A stretch of DNA of 63,232 bases from Bacilli bacterium (GTDB taxonomy: Bacteria > Bacillota_I > Bacilli_A > RF39 > UBA660). Location of the stretch: contig JAFWEE010000002.1 of assembly GCA_017515795.1 (NCBI GenBank), positions 1-63,232 on the forward strand. Reading direction: 5' to 3'. The notes beneath the pieces are model-generated. The model worked only from the letters and a program-made list of their open reading frames with translations. It did not search any database and had not been told where the DNA came from. Made by a program: the position numbers and the translations under genes. Every line of letters starts with the position of its first letter. Within the stretch, counting starts at the first letter, position 1. This document shows, one piece after another, positions 16,767 through 25,070 of this stretch.

Positions 16767-17435
16767 ATGAAGTTATCAAATAGATTAAGTGCAATAACGG
16801 AGTACGTCGCCCCGGAGGACAAAATAATTGATATTGGGTGTGATCATGCCCTCTTAGATGTATATATTGCAAAAGAATTAGGTAAAAGATTAATTGCTTC
16901 TGATATACATGAAGGAGCTGTTAATAACGCTGCTAAAAATATAGAAAAGTATGATGCATTATCTATGATAGATTTAAGATTAGGTAATGGTTTAAATATT
17001 GTAAATCCTGAAGAAATAAATACTATTATTATTGCAGGTATGGGATTTCATACTATTAAAGATATACTTTCTAATAGTGAGAAAATAACTAATGTTAATA
17101 AAATAATAGTTCAATCTAATACAGATATTATTAAATTAAGAAAATTTGTTATTAGTTTAGGATTTATGATAAATAGAGAACAGTTAGTAAAAGATGGAGA
17201 TATTATATATACTGTAATAGAATTTCTAAAAGGTGAAGAAAAATATACTTATGAAGAAATATATTTTGGACCTAAAATATTAGAGAATAAAGATGAATTA
17301 TTTAAAGAATATTATTCTAAAAAACTTCTTAAATATGAAAATTTATTATTACAACTTCCATCTCATGAACTAAGAAGTATGCTTCATCATAAAAAATTAA
17401 TTAAAATAATTAAAAAAGAATTAGACATTGAATAA
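16767..17435 (+). CDS. trmK: tRNA (adenine(22)-N1)-methyltransferase
   Basis: SAM-dependent enzyme methylating A22 of tRNA (TrmK/YqfN family), which follows sigA in Bacillus as well. The N-terminus LSNRLSAITEYV and the SAM motif IDIGCDHALLDVYIAK are typical. An AGMG motif near residue 92 follows; 222 residues in all. It begins one nucleotide after the rpoD stop and has no strong ribosome site, so reinitiation is likely. A 24-base GC-rich patch (16798-16821) inside the gene uses codons that are rare elsewhere in the window, although the protein sequence fits the family. Confidence 0.92.
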   Translation: MKLSNRLSAITEYVAPEDKIIDIGCDHALLDVYIAKELGKRLIASDIHEGAVNNAAKNIEKYDALSMIDLRLGNGLNIVNPEEINTIIIAGMGFHTIKDILSNSEKITNVNKIIVQSNTDIIKLRKFVISLGFMINREQLVKDGDIIYTVIEFLKGEEKYTYEEIYFGPKILENKDELFKEYYSKKLLKYENLLLQLPSHELRSMLHHKKLIKIIKKELDIE

Positions 17436-17448
17436 TGTCTTTTTTTTG
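17423..17448 (+). terminator. Terminator of the dnaG-rpoD-trmK operon
   Basis: AGACATT / AATGTCT stem with a GAAT loop, ahead of a run of at least seven T. It overlaps the trmK stop. Confidence 0.85.
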
Positions 17449-17478
17449 TAAATAAATATTCTTTAAATAATATATAAA

Positions 17479-17487
17479 TGATATAAT
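17479..17487 (+). promoter_or_regulatory. Extended -10 promoter for prepilin peptidase gene
   Basis: TGATATAAT, 23 nt before the start codon. Confidence 0.6.
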
Positions 17488-17510
17488 TTAGATAATAGGA
17501 GATGAGGGGT

Positions 17511-18320
17511 ATGATAGTAGTATACATAAGCATATTATTTATACTTGGTTTATTATGTGGTAATTTGTATACTAAAATAGGAATTACCCTAGGAAAGAAA
17601 GAATCTATATCACAAGTTAATTTTGGGTGTGATTTTTGCCATCATGGATTAAGGTTCTCTGAGAAATTATATATATTTAGATATTTATTTAATAAAGGTA
17701 GATGTTCTTATTGTAATGAAAAGATATATACTAGTAGTGTATTCTTTGAGTTATTAACAGGGTTTCTTTTTTCATTATCTTATTACGTAAATAGAAATAG
17801 TGAAACTATTATACTTAGTACACTACTATATATATTAGTGTTTTCTATATTAGTAATTATAATGGTTAGTGATTATCATCATATGATAATACCTGATACT
17901 ATGCTTATAGTATTAGCATTTATTATAATTGTGTTTAAACTATTAATAGGCTTTTATTCAGAAGAAATAACATCTATAATGGATGCAGGATATATGATTA
18001 TATTTATGCTTTTAGAAGGCTTAATAATGTTTATAATTATGTTTATACTTCAAAAGATAGGTAATCTTATATTTAAGTCTAATTCTCTAGGTTTTGGAGA
18101 TGTTAAATTAATGGGAGTCCTAGCATTAATCCTAGGTTATAAGATGGCCTTAGTATGTTTGTTTATATCATGTTTTATGGCACTTCCTATAGCTATATAT
18201 AATCTTCAAAAGAAAGATAAGAAACTTTTACCGTTTGGTCCTTATTTAGCTTTTGGAACTATACTTATATTATTATTAAATATAAATATAGATATAATAA
18301 TAGATTTTATAAAAAGATAA
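17511..18320 (+). CDS. Type IV prepilin peptidase (A24 family)
   Basis: Membrane aspartyl protease that cleaves and N-methylates type IV pilin-like leader peptides. It has the N-terminal zinc-binding part (CDFC...CSYC, about 42-72) that goes with methylation. Both catalytic Asp motifs are present, VSDYHHMIIPD and GFGDVKLMG, among about seven to eight membrane helices; 269 residues. Two ATG codons are in frame (17502 and 17511); the second has better spacing from AGGAG and is chosen. No pilin, ATPase or platform gene is in the window, so its substrates (competence or tad-type pilins) must be encoded elsewhere. Confidence 0.93.
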   Translation: MIVVYISILFILGLLCGNLYTKIGITLGKKESISQVNFGCDFCHHGLRFSEKLYIFRYLFNKGRCSYCNEKIYTSSVFFELLTGFLFSLSYYVNRNSETIILSTLLYILVFSILVIIMVSDYHHMIIPDTMLIVLAFIIIVFKLLIGFYSEEITSIMDAGYMIIFMLLEGLIMFIIMFILQKIGNLIFKSNSLGFGDVKLMGVLALILGYKMALVCLFISCFMALPIAIYNLQKKDKKLLPFGPYLAFGTILILLLNINIDIIIDFIKR

Positions 18321-18343
18321 GCATTAACAAAATGCTTTTTTTT
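18319..18343 (+). terminator. Terminator after prepilin peptidase gene
   Basis: AAGCATT / AATGCTT stem with an AACAA loop and T run, overlapping the stop. The mutS -10 follows at once. Confidence 0.85.
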
Positions 18344-18353
18344 ATGCTATAAT
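18343..18353 (+). promoter_or_regulatory. Extended -10 promoter for mutS
   Basis: TATGCTATAAT directly joined to the preceding terminator's T run, 20 nt before the mutS start. Confidence 0.7.
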
Positions 18354-18373
18354 AAATTTTAAGGTGAATAGGT

Positions 18374-20920
18374 ATGCATATAGATGATGTAGATTTAACA
18401 AAGATATCTCCTATGATGAAACAGTATATAGATATCAAAAAAGAGAATCTAGATAATATACTTTTCTTTAGATTAGGGGACTTTTATGAAATGTTTTTTG
18501 AAGATGCAATTCTTGTTTCTAATTTATTAGAACTAACTTTAACAGGAAAGAATTGTGGATTAGATGAAAGAGTACCTATGTGTGGTATTCCATTTCATGC
18601 TGCAGAAAGTTATATAAATAAACTATTAGATCTTGGTTATAAAATTGCTATATGTGAACAAGTAGAGGACCCTAAATTAGCCAAAGGTTTAGTTAAAAGG
18701 GATATTATTCAAGTAGTATCATCTGGTACTAAAATGACTTTAGAATCTCTAGATGAAAAAGAAAATAATTATATAGGTTATATATTAGATTTAGGTTATG
18801 CTTATTCAATTATTTACTCTGATATTACAACTGGAGAACTAAATGCATTTGTAATAGAAAAAGATGAAGAAAAATTAAGAAATGAAATAATCTGGAGGAA
18901 TATAAAAGAGATAGTAATTAAATCTGATTTTGATAGATTAATTTTAGATAAGTTAAGAAAAACATATAACTTAACTATATCTATTTTTAATAATGAGAAC
19001 TTAGAAAATGATTATTCTAATTTATATTCTGATATAGAAGACGAAAGAATAATTAAAACAGTTAAATGTTTATTTAGTTATTTAGAATCTACTCAAAAAA
19101 GATCTCTAGACTATTTTAGAAAAGTAAATATAGTAAATGAAAATTCATTTATGCAGATGGATATAAATACTAAAAGAAATCTAGAATTAACAGAAAATAT
19201 TAGAACTAAAGAAAGAAGATATTCACTTTTATGGTTACTTGATAAAACTAAGACTGCTATGGGTTCTAGAAAACTTAAGAGTTTTATATTAAATCCATTA
19301 ACAGATAAAAAAGAAATAGAAAAGAGATATGATAAGATTGAAGTTCTTATGAAGGAATTTCTTCTTAAAGATGAATTAAGAGAAAATCTATCATCTATTT
19401 ATGACTTAGAGAGATTAGTAGGTAGAATAGGCTTTTCGTCTGCTAATGCAAGAGATCTACTTTGGCTTAAGACTTCTTTATCAGTATTACCAGATATAAA
19501 TGATATTTTAAAGAAACTTGGTTTTGAAGAAATAAATACATTTAAAGATCTTTATGAATTATTAGATAAATCTATTTATGAAGATGCACCAATATCACTA
19601 AAAGAAGGTTATTTAATAAAAGAGGGTTATAACTCTGAATTAGATGAAATAAAAGATGCTAGAAAGAATAATAAAGATTTTATATCTAAGTTAGAAAATG
19701 AAGAAAGACAAAGGACTGGTATTAAGACACTTAAACTTGGATTTAATAAAGTATTTGGATATTATATAGAAGTATCTAAAGGTGCTATTAAAGATATTAA
19801 AGAAGAATATGGTTATGAAAGAAAACAAACTTTAGCAAATGCTGAAAGATTTGTTACGCCATTATTAAAAGAAAAAGAAGCTTTAATACTAGGAGCAGAA
19901 GAAAAGATTATAAACATGGAATATGAAATGTTTATAGAAATAAGAAATAAAGTAAAAGAATATATTCCTGCTCTTCAAGATTTATCTTCAGTATTATCTG
20001 AAATAGATGTATTATCATCATTAGCATTAGTATCTGAAGAAAATAATTATGTAAGACCAACTCTTAATGAGAATCACATAATAGATATTAAAGAGGGTAG
20101 ACATCCAGTAATAGAAAAAGTATTAGATAGTGAATTTATATCTAATGATATATACTTTAATGAAGATGATTTAGTTATGTTAATAACAGGTCCTAATATG
20201 GCTGGTAAATCAACTTATATGAGACAAATGGCTATTATATCTATAATGGCTCAAATGGGATGTTATGTGCCTGCTACTAGTGCTAATATACCTATATTTG
20301 ATAAGATATTTACTAGAATAGGAGCATCAGATGATCTTGTATCTGGAGAATCAACATTCATGGTAGAAATGAGTGAAGCAAACAGGGCATTAAAACATGC
20401 AACAAAGAATAGTTTAATATTATTTGATGAACTTGGAAGAGGAACTGCTACATTTGATGGTATGTCTTTAGCAGCCGCTATAATAGAATATATCCATAAT
20501 AATGTAAAAGCAAAAACATTTTTCTCAACACATTATCATGAGTTAACTGATTTAGAAAATCATCTACCACATTTAAAGAATGTACATGTATCTGCTAGTT
20601 TAGAAAATGGTAATCTTGTATTCCTTCATAAGATTAAAGAAGGATCAATAGATAAATCATATGGTATACATGTAGCTAAACTTGCTCATTTACCAGAATC
20701 CCTAATAGATAGAGCAAATGAAATACTTAAAACATATGAAGATAATGATAAAACTAATTCAATTAAACCATCACAGTTAGAACTTAATTTAGAATTTAAT
20801 CAAGAATCTAAAATAGAAGAAGAAATAAAGAATATGGATATTCTTAAATTAACACCTATAGATGCTTTAAATGAATTATATAGAATGAAAAAGGAGTTAG
20901 AAGATGAGAAAAATAATTAA
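18374..20920 (+). CDS. mutS: DNA mismatch repair protein MutS
   Basis: Recognises mismatches and starts mismatch repair. 848 residues. The N-terminal mismatch-binding domain has the FYEMFFEDA motif (Phe-x-Glu reads the mispair) at about residue 37. Connector, lever and clamp domains follow. The ATPase domain has Walker A GPNMAGKST at 606-614, the signature STFMVEMSEANRAL and FDELGRGTATFDG. mutL, its usual neighbour, does not follow; a small membrane protein gene overlaps the mutS end by 17 nt. AAGGTGAATAGG precedes the ATG. Confidence 0.98.
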   Translation: MHIDDVDLTKISPMMKQYIDIKKENLDNILFFRLGDFYEMFFEDAILVSNLLELTLTGKNCGLDERVPMCGIPFHAAESYINKLLDLGYKIAICEQVEDPKLAKGLVKRDIIQVVSSGTKMTLESLDEKENNYIGYILDLGYAYSIIYSDITTGELNAFVIEKDEEKLRNEIIWRNIKEIVIKSDFDRLILDKLRKTYNLTISIFNNENLENDYSNLYSDIEDERIIKTVKCLFSYLESTQKRSLDYFRKVNIVNENSFMQMDINTKRNLELTENIRTKERRYSLLWLLDKTKTAMGSRKLKSFILNPLTDKKEIEKRYDKIEVLMKEFLLKDELRENLSSIYDLERLVGRIGFSSANARDLLWLKTSLSVLPDINDILKKLGFEEINTFKDLYELLDKSIYEDAPISLKEGYLIKEGYNSELDEIKDARKNNKDFISKLENEERQRTGIKTLKLGFNKVFGYYIEVSKGAIKDIKEEYGYERKQTLANAERFVTPLLKEKEALILGAEEKIINMEYEMFIEIRNKVKEYIPALQDLSSVLSEIDVLSSLALVSEENNYVRPTLNENHIIDIKEGRHPVIEKVLDSEFISNDIYFNEDDLVMLITGPNMAGKSTYMRQMAIISIMAQMGCYVPATSANIPIFDKIFTRIGASDDLVSGESTFMVEMSEANRALKHATKNSLILFDELGRGTATFDGMSLAAAIIEYIHNNVKAKTFFSTHYHELTDLENHLPHLKNVHVSASLENGNLVFLHKIKEGSIDKSYGIHVAKLAHLPESLIDRANEILKTYEDNDKTNSIKPSQLELNLEFNQESKIEEEIKNMDILKLTPIDALNELYRMKKELEDEKNN

Positions 20921-21416
20921 TATATTATTATATGTTTTAACTATTATATTTTTAGTTCTTTCTTTAAAAGAAAATCCCTATATAAATGATTTATATAATA
21001 AAAAAGAAATAGTTAGTAAGAAGACATTTAATAAATACTATAATAAACAAAGATTTGTGTGTATAGATTTAAAAGACTCTGAAATGACTAGATTTAAAGA
21101 AGAAAAAACTGATTCTATAGTATATATTTCATCTTATGGAGACACTAATTTTATGTCAGTTTTAACTAAAGGTACTTCTTTATCAGATAAAGTATGTGGA
21201 ATTATTAAAAATAAAGATAGTATGTCTAATGAACTTACAAAATCTATAGAAGAAGAAAATGATATTAAATTAAATTCTAGATATTTTACAAACTATAATC
21301 TAAAAAAAGAAAAACTTCCATATCAAGTACTTGCTATTTCGATGGTAGTATTAATAGGTTTCTTTATTTTAGGAATTATAGCAAATATTGTTTCAATAAT
21401 AAGAAAAGAATTCTAA
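20904..21416 (+). CDS. Small two-helix membrane protein, unknown
   Basis: 170 residues with an N-terminal hydrophobic helix (about 4-20) and a C-terminal one (about 141-164), framing an external segment of about 120 residues with two Cys residues. Not recognised. It overlaps mutS by 17 nt, so it is translated from the same message, with AAAAAGGAG inside mutS as ribosome site. Nothing indicates a mismatch-repair role; the overlap may be only compaction. Confidence 0.75.
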   Translation: MRKIINILLYVLTIIFLVLSLKENPYINDLYNKKEIVSKKTFNKYYNKQRFVCIDLKDSEMTRFKEEKTDSIVYISSYGDTNFMSVLTKGTSLSDKVCGIIKNKDSMSNELTKSIEEENDIKLNSRYFTNYNLKKEKLPYQVLAISMVVLIGFFILGIIANIVSIIRKEF

Positions 21417-21434
21417 TAATATAGAATTTTTTTT
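21409..21434 (+). terminator. Terminator of the mutS unit
   Basis: AATTCTA / TAGAATT stem with a 6-nt loop and T run, overlapping the stop codon. Confidence 0.75.
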
Positions 21435-21439
21435 CTTTA

Positions 21440-21450
21440 TATGATAAAAT
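21440..21450 (+). promoter_or_regulatory. Extended -10 promoter for nusB-xseA-xseB
   Basis: TATGATAAAAT right after the previous T run, 19 nt before the nusB ATG. Confidence 0.65.
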
Positions 21451-21469
21451 CTTTTTAGGTGATGAAAAA

Positions 21470-21874
21470 ATGAATAGAACAGAATTAAGGAAAAAAATAA
21501 TGACTATTTTATATCAAATATTCTTATATCAAGAAGATAAAATAGATTATGATATAAAGGCTGTTATTAAAGAAAGTATGGAAATAGAAAATGAATTTGT
21601 AAACGAAATGGTTTATGGAGTTCTAGATAATATAAATGATATTGATAAAATAGCTAATAAGAACTTAAAAGATTGGACTATCGATAGATTTTCTAATATA
21701 GATAAAGCTATTCTAAGAATGGGTATATATGAACTAGTTTATACTGATACTCCTGAAATAGTATCTATTAATGAAGCTGTAGAACTAGCTAAAGAATATT
21801 CTGATGAAAAAGTAAAGAATATGATTAATGCAGTACTAGATAGTATTTACCACGAGGATAATAAAAATGAATGA
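21470..21874 (+). CDS. nusB: Transcription antitermination factor NusB
   Basis: Binds boxA RNA with S10 (NusE) in rRNA antitermination. 134 residues, all helical, with the C-terminal signature WTIDRFSNIDKAILRMGIYEL and VSINEAVELAKEYSDEK. AGGTGATG precedes the ATG. It ends in TGA, one of only two such stops in the window, and overlaps xseA by 8 nt. The nusB-xseA-xseB order matches other Firmicutes. Confidence 0.96.
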   Translation: MNRTELRKKIMTILYQIFLYQEDKIDYDIKAVIKESMEIENEFVNEMVYGVLDNINDIDKIANKNLKDWTIDRFSNIDKAILRMGIYELVYTDTPEIVSINEAVELAKEYSDEKVKNMINAVLDSIYHEDNKNE

Positions 21875-23063
21875 TTATATAACAGTTGGTGCATTAACTC
21901 GTTATATTAAATATAGATTAGATAATGATCCAAATCTTCAAGAAGTATGTTTAAAAGGTGAAATATCTAACTTTAAAAAACATACTAGGGGTCATTTTTA
22001 TTTTACTATTAAAGATGAAGAATCTAGAATAAGTGCTATTATGTTTGCATCTAATGCATCGAAAGTAAATTTTGAACTTCAAGATGGAATGAAAGTACTT
22101 GTTAAAGGTAAAGTAACAGTATTTGAGGGGACTGGTAATTACCAAATATATGTTAGTGAAATAAAAGAAGATGGAATTGGTAATCTATTTGAGTTATATG
22201 AGAAACTAAAGAAAGATTTAGAAAAAGAAGGATTATTTAAAGTAGAACATAAGAAACCTATTCCAAAGATACCAAATAGAATAGGTGTTATAACTGCTCC
22301 TACTGGTGCTGCAGTAAGAGATATAATGTCTACTATTAATAGAAGATATCCTCTATGTGAAGTAATATTATTTCCGTCATTAGTACAAGGTAAAGATGCT
22401 AAAGATGATATAGTTAAAAATATTAAATTAGCAGATACATATAACTTAGATGTAATAATATGCGGTAGAGGGGGAGGTTCTATTGAAGACCTATGGGCAT
22501 TTAATGAAGAAATAGTAGCAAGAGCTATTTATGAATGTAATACTCCAATTATTAGTGCAGTAGGTCATGAAATAGACTTTACTATAGCAGACTTTGTAGC
22601 AGACAAAAGAGCAGAGACACCTACAGCAGCTGCTGAAATGTGTGCTCCATCAAAGTCAGATTTAATTAATCTACTAAAACAAATGGAACTAAGATTAAAC
22701 AAGAATATTAATTCATTAATTACAAATAATAAACTCGTACTTCATAAATTAATGGATAGTTATATATTAAAGAATCCTATGTCTATGTATGAAGTTAAAG
22801 AAGAAAAACTATCTAATGATATAGAAAGACTTAATGGATTTATAAAAATAGTATTAGATAAAAAGAATGATAGATATAATCATTTAGTAGAAAAGCTAGA
22901 AGTATTAAATCCTCTAAATACACTTAAAAGAGGTTATACTATAACTAAAAAAGAAGGTAAAGTAATATCATCTATTAAAGGTATTAAATCTAATGATGTA
23001 TTGGAAATTAACCTTAATGATGGATCTATTATTACAAATGTTAAAGAAGTAAAGGAGAACTAA
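21867..23063 (+). CDS. xseA: Exodeoxyribonuclease VII large subunit
   Basis: Catalytic subunit of the single-strand exonuclease VII. 398 residues: an N-terminal OB fold (VCLKGEISNFKKHTRGHFYF), then the nuclease core. The core has RIGVITAPTGAAVRDI, RGGGSIEDLWAFNEE, the HEIDFTIADFVADKRAETPTAAAE stretch and a coiled-coil region to the C-terminus. Starts within the end of nusB, with GAGG as ribosome site. xseB starts one base after it. Confidence 0.97.
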   Translation: MNDYITVGALTRYIKYRLDNDPNLQEVCLKGEISNFKKHTRGHFYFTIKDEESRISAIMFASNASKVNFELQDGMKVLVKGKVTVFEGTGNYQIYVSEIKEDGIGNLFELYEKLKKDLEKEGLFKVEHKKPIPKIPNRIGVITAPTGAAVRDIMSTINRRYPLCEVILFPSLVQGKDAKDDIVKNIKLADTYNLDVIICGRGGGSIEDLWAFNEEIVARAIYECNTPIISAVGHEIDFTIADFVADKRAETPTAAAEMCAPSKSDLINLLKQMELRLNKNINSLITNNKLVLHKLMDSYILKNPMSMYEVKEEKLSNDIERLNGFIKIVLDKKNDRYNHLVEKLEVLNPLNTLKRGYTITKKEGKVISSIKGIKSNDVLEINLNDGSIITNVKEVKEN

Positions 23064-23064
23064 A

Positions 23065-23292
23065 ATGGCTAAAGAAAAGAATTTTGAAGAGAAATTAGAA
23101 GAACTAGAAACTATCGTTAGAGAACTAGAAAACGGTGATGTTAATCTAGACGATGCTATTAATAAATATACAGAAGCTATGAAACTTGCTAAAGAATGTA
23201 GTACTAAGTTAGATAATGCTACTAAAGCAGTAAATAAGATACTAAAAGAGAATGGTGAATTAGAGGATTTTAAACCTCTAGAAGAAGAATAA
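23065..23292 (+). CDS. xseB: Exodeoxyribonuclease VII small subunit
   Basis: 75-residue helical subunit that binds the XseA coiled coil. It has the family motif FEEKLEELETIVRELENGDV and ends in an acidic tail. AAAGGAG precedes the ATG and the gene is tightly coupled to xseA. Confidence 0.95.
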   Translation: MAKEKNFEEKLEELETIVRELENGDVNLDDAINKYTEAMKLAKECSTKLDNATKAVNKILKENGELEDFKPLEEE

Positions 23293-23309
23293 TCACTATT
23301 CTTTTTTTA
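23285..23309 (+). terminator. Terminator of nusB-xseA-xseB
   Basis: AAGAATA / TATTCTT stem with a 5-nt loop and T run, overlapping the stop. Confidence 0.8.
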
Positions 23310-23320
23310 TGTAAAATCCG

Positions 23321-23349
23321 TTGACAATAAAGGAAATTAATGATAAAAT
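23321..23349 (+). promoter_or_regulatory. Strong consensus promoter for rplU-prp-rpmA
   Basis: TTGACA at 23321-23326, exactly 17 nt, then TAAAAT at 23344-23349 with an extended TGA. The best canonical promoter on the plus strand; the start of transcription should be near 23356. Confidence 0.85.
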
Positions 23350-23355
23350 TACTAA

Positions 23356-23450
23356 TGTTTGTAATGACTTCCTTCGTTACAACCGCACGAATATGGTTTT
23401 AAAGCTTTGCTACCATCTATAGGCGAGTCTTAAGGAAATAAAAAAAGGAG
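23356..23450 (+). ncRNA. Ribosomal protein L21 leader RNA
   Basis: The 95-nt leader before rplU is more GC-rich and structured than its surroundings. An outer stem joins TTCCTT (23369-23374) with AAGGAA (23432-23437), and an inner helix joins ATGGT with ACCAT (about 23393-23416). Position directly upstream of rplU and downstream of a strong promoter fits the L21 leader family of Firmicutes, thought to bind ribosomal protein for feedback control. The ribosome site AAGGAGG follows the outer stem. Family identity is inferred from position and shape. Confidence 0.7.
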
Positions 23451-23457
23451 GTATAAA

Positions 23458-23754
23458 ATGAAAGCAATTATTGAAACTGGTGGTAAACAATATACTGTTA
23501 CTGAAGGAACAAAAATCTATGTTGAAAAACTTGAAGGTAAAGAAAAAGATAAAGTTACATTTGATAAAGTTCTTATGATTGATGAAAAAATTGGTCATCC
23601 ATATGTTGATGGTGCTAAAGTAACTGGAGAAATTGTTAAACAAGGAAAACAAAGAAAAGTAACTATATTTAAATATAGACAAAAATGTAACTACCATAAA
23701 ACTCAAGGACATAGACAACCATATACATTAGTAGAAATTAAAACTATTAAGTAA
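23458..23754 (+). CDS. rplU: 50S ribosomal protein L21
   Basis: 98-residue large-subunit protein; MKAIIETGGKQYTVTEG and the C-terminal KRRQGHRQPYT-type stretch (here KTQGHRQPYTLVEI) are diagnostic. A strong AAGGAGG site precedes it. First gene of the conserved rplU-prp-rpmA operon. Confidence 0.98.
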   Translation: MKAIIETGGKQYTVTEGTKIYVEKLEGKEKDKVTFDKVLMIDEKIGHPYVDGAKVTGEIVKQGKQRKVTIFKYRQKCNYHKTQGHRQPYTLVEIKTIK

Positions 23755-23765
23755 GAGAGTTTGTT

Positions 23766-24062
23766 ATGATTAAGGTAGATTTAACAAAAGAAAACGTTAT
23801 AACAATTAGTGGGCATGCTAATTATGATGATCTTGGAAAAGATATTGTATGTGCTAGTGTATCATCAATAGTTATAACTACAATTAATGCTATAATTGAA
23901 ATTGATAATGAAGCAATTGATTATAGTGATAACGGTAAAAAGATTACAATTAAAGTTATTAAACAAGATGAAATAACTTTAAAACTTATAAATAATATGA
24001 TTCTTCTTTTAGAAGAATTACAAAATGATTATAGTGATAATATAAAAATAATAAGGAGGTAA
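23766..24062 (+). CDS. prp: Ribosomal-processing cysteine protease Prp
   Basis: Protease that removes the N-terminal extension of L27 in Firmicutes and relatives. It is 98 residues and sits, as always, between rplU and rpmA. The catalytic His and Cys are present in [19 protein letters not shown]. Ribosome site is weak (AGAGAG). The next gene encodes an L27 that carries an extension to be cut. Confidence 0.95.
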   Translation: MIKVDLTKENVITISGHANYDDLGKDIVCASVSSIVITTINAIIEIDNEAIDYSDNGKKITIKVIKQDEITLKLINNMILLLEELQNDYSDNIKIIRR

Positions 24063-24066
24063 CAGT

Positions 24067-24354
24067 ATGTTAAGAGTACTTTTAAATATACAAAGATTTG
24101 CACACGTTAAAGCTCAAGGTTCTACTCATAACGGAAGAGATTCTGAAGGTAGAAGACTAGGTGCTAAAGCTGCAGATGGAGAATTTGTTACAGCTGGTTC
24201 TATTTTATATCGTCAAAGAGGAACTAAAATTTTTCCAGCTAAAAATGTAGGTATGGGTGTTGATCATACTTTATTTGCTAAAATTGATGGATATGTTAAA
24301 TTTGAATCAAAAGGCAGAAATAAAAAACAAGTTAGTGTATATAAAGAAATATAA
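24067..24354 (+). CDS. rpmA: 50S ribosomal protein L27 with cleavable N-terminal extension
   Basis: 95 residues. The mature part begins around [17 protein letters not shown], whose flexible N-terminus reaches the peptidyl transferase centre. It is preceded by [11 protein letters not shown], the type of extension removed by Prp. In Staphylococcus and Bacillus the sequence before the cut is close to LQFF; here it is IQRF, a one-residue change at the site. ATAAGGAGGT is a strong ribosome site. Confidence 0.97.
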   Translation: MLRVLLNIQRFAHVKAQGSTHNGRDSEGRRLGAKAADGEFVTAGSILYRQRGTKIFPAKNVGMGVDHTLFAKIDGYVKFESKGRNKKQVSVYKEI

Positions 24355-24381
24355 TATCATCCTTTAGATGATATTTTTTTC
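24354..24381 (+). terminator. Terminator after rpmA
   Basis: ATATCATC / GATGATAT stem with a CTTTA loop and T run. Confidence 0.85.
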
Positions 24382-24402
24382 ACTTATAAGGAGGAACAAA
24401 AT

Positions 24403-25038
24403 ATGCGTTATAATATAGTAAAAAATGCAGATGAAATATTAAAATCAAGTTCATATGTAGTTAAGAATCCTGAAAAGAATAAAGGTAAATGGAGCGAAGT
24501 ATTTGGTAATAATAATCCAATAATGCTTGAACTTGGTATGGGAAGAGGTTCATTTATTATAAATATGGCCCTTGCTCATCCAACAGTTAATTATATAGGA
24601 TTAGAACTTGATAAGAATCAAGCTGCTTATGCTGCTTCTAATATTAGAGGTAATATTAAAAATTTAAAAATAATATGCTGTGATGCTAAAGAAATAATAG
24701 ATATTTTTGGTAAAGAAATAAATACTATTTATTTAACTTTTTCAGAACCTTGGCCAAAAAAGCAAGATGAAAGAAAAAGATTTACACATGAATCATATTT
24801 AAGAGCATACGATAGAATATTTAAGAAAAATAAACATATTATTTTAAAAACAGATAATAAGATATTATTTGCATCAGCTCTAGAAAGTTTATCAAAATAT
24901 TGGTATTCATTTGAAACAGTATCTATGGATCTTCATAAAGATGAAAGAAAAATAGAAAATATAATGACTGATTTTGAAAAGGAATACTTTAAAGAACACA
25001 GACAAATATATTATTTAGATGCATATTTTAAAAATTAA
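24403..25038 (+). CDS. trmB: tRNA (guanine(46)-N7)-methyltransferase
   Basis: SAM-dependent methylation of G46 in the tRNA variable loop. 211 residues with the SAM motif ELGMGRGSFI, the family's YIGLELDKNQ, and TFSEPWPKKQDERKRFTHESY (the usual NFSDPWPK block with a Glu for Asp). AAGGAGGAAC precedes the ATG. No separate promoter is obvious between the rpmA terminator and this gene, so readthrough or a weak promoter is possible. Confidence 0.95.
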   Translation: MRYNIVKNADEILKSSSYVVKNPEKNKGKWSEVFGNNNPIMLELGMGRGSFIINMALAHPTVNYIGLELDKNQAAYAASNIRGNIKNLKIICCDAKEIIDIFGKEINTIYLTFSEPWPKKQDERKRFTHESYLRAYDRIFKKNKHIILKTDNKILFASALESLSKYWYSFETVSMDLHKDERKIENIMTDFEKEYFKEHRQIYYLDAYFKN

Positions 25039-25070
25039 TTATTAATTAAAGAAGAAAAGAGGTGATATCT

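Noticed and set aside
17511..18320. Prepilin peptidase as part of a local pilus or competence cluster
   Set aside because: No pilin, ATPase or platform gene lies nearby; it is a lone gene here.
23410..23718. Minus-strand open frame opposite the L21 leader and rplU
   Set aside because: Phe/Ser-rich shadow of rplU with no promoter or ribosome site.
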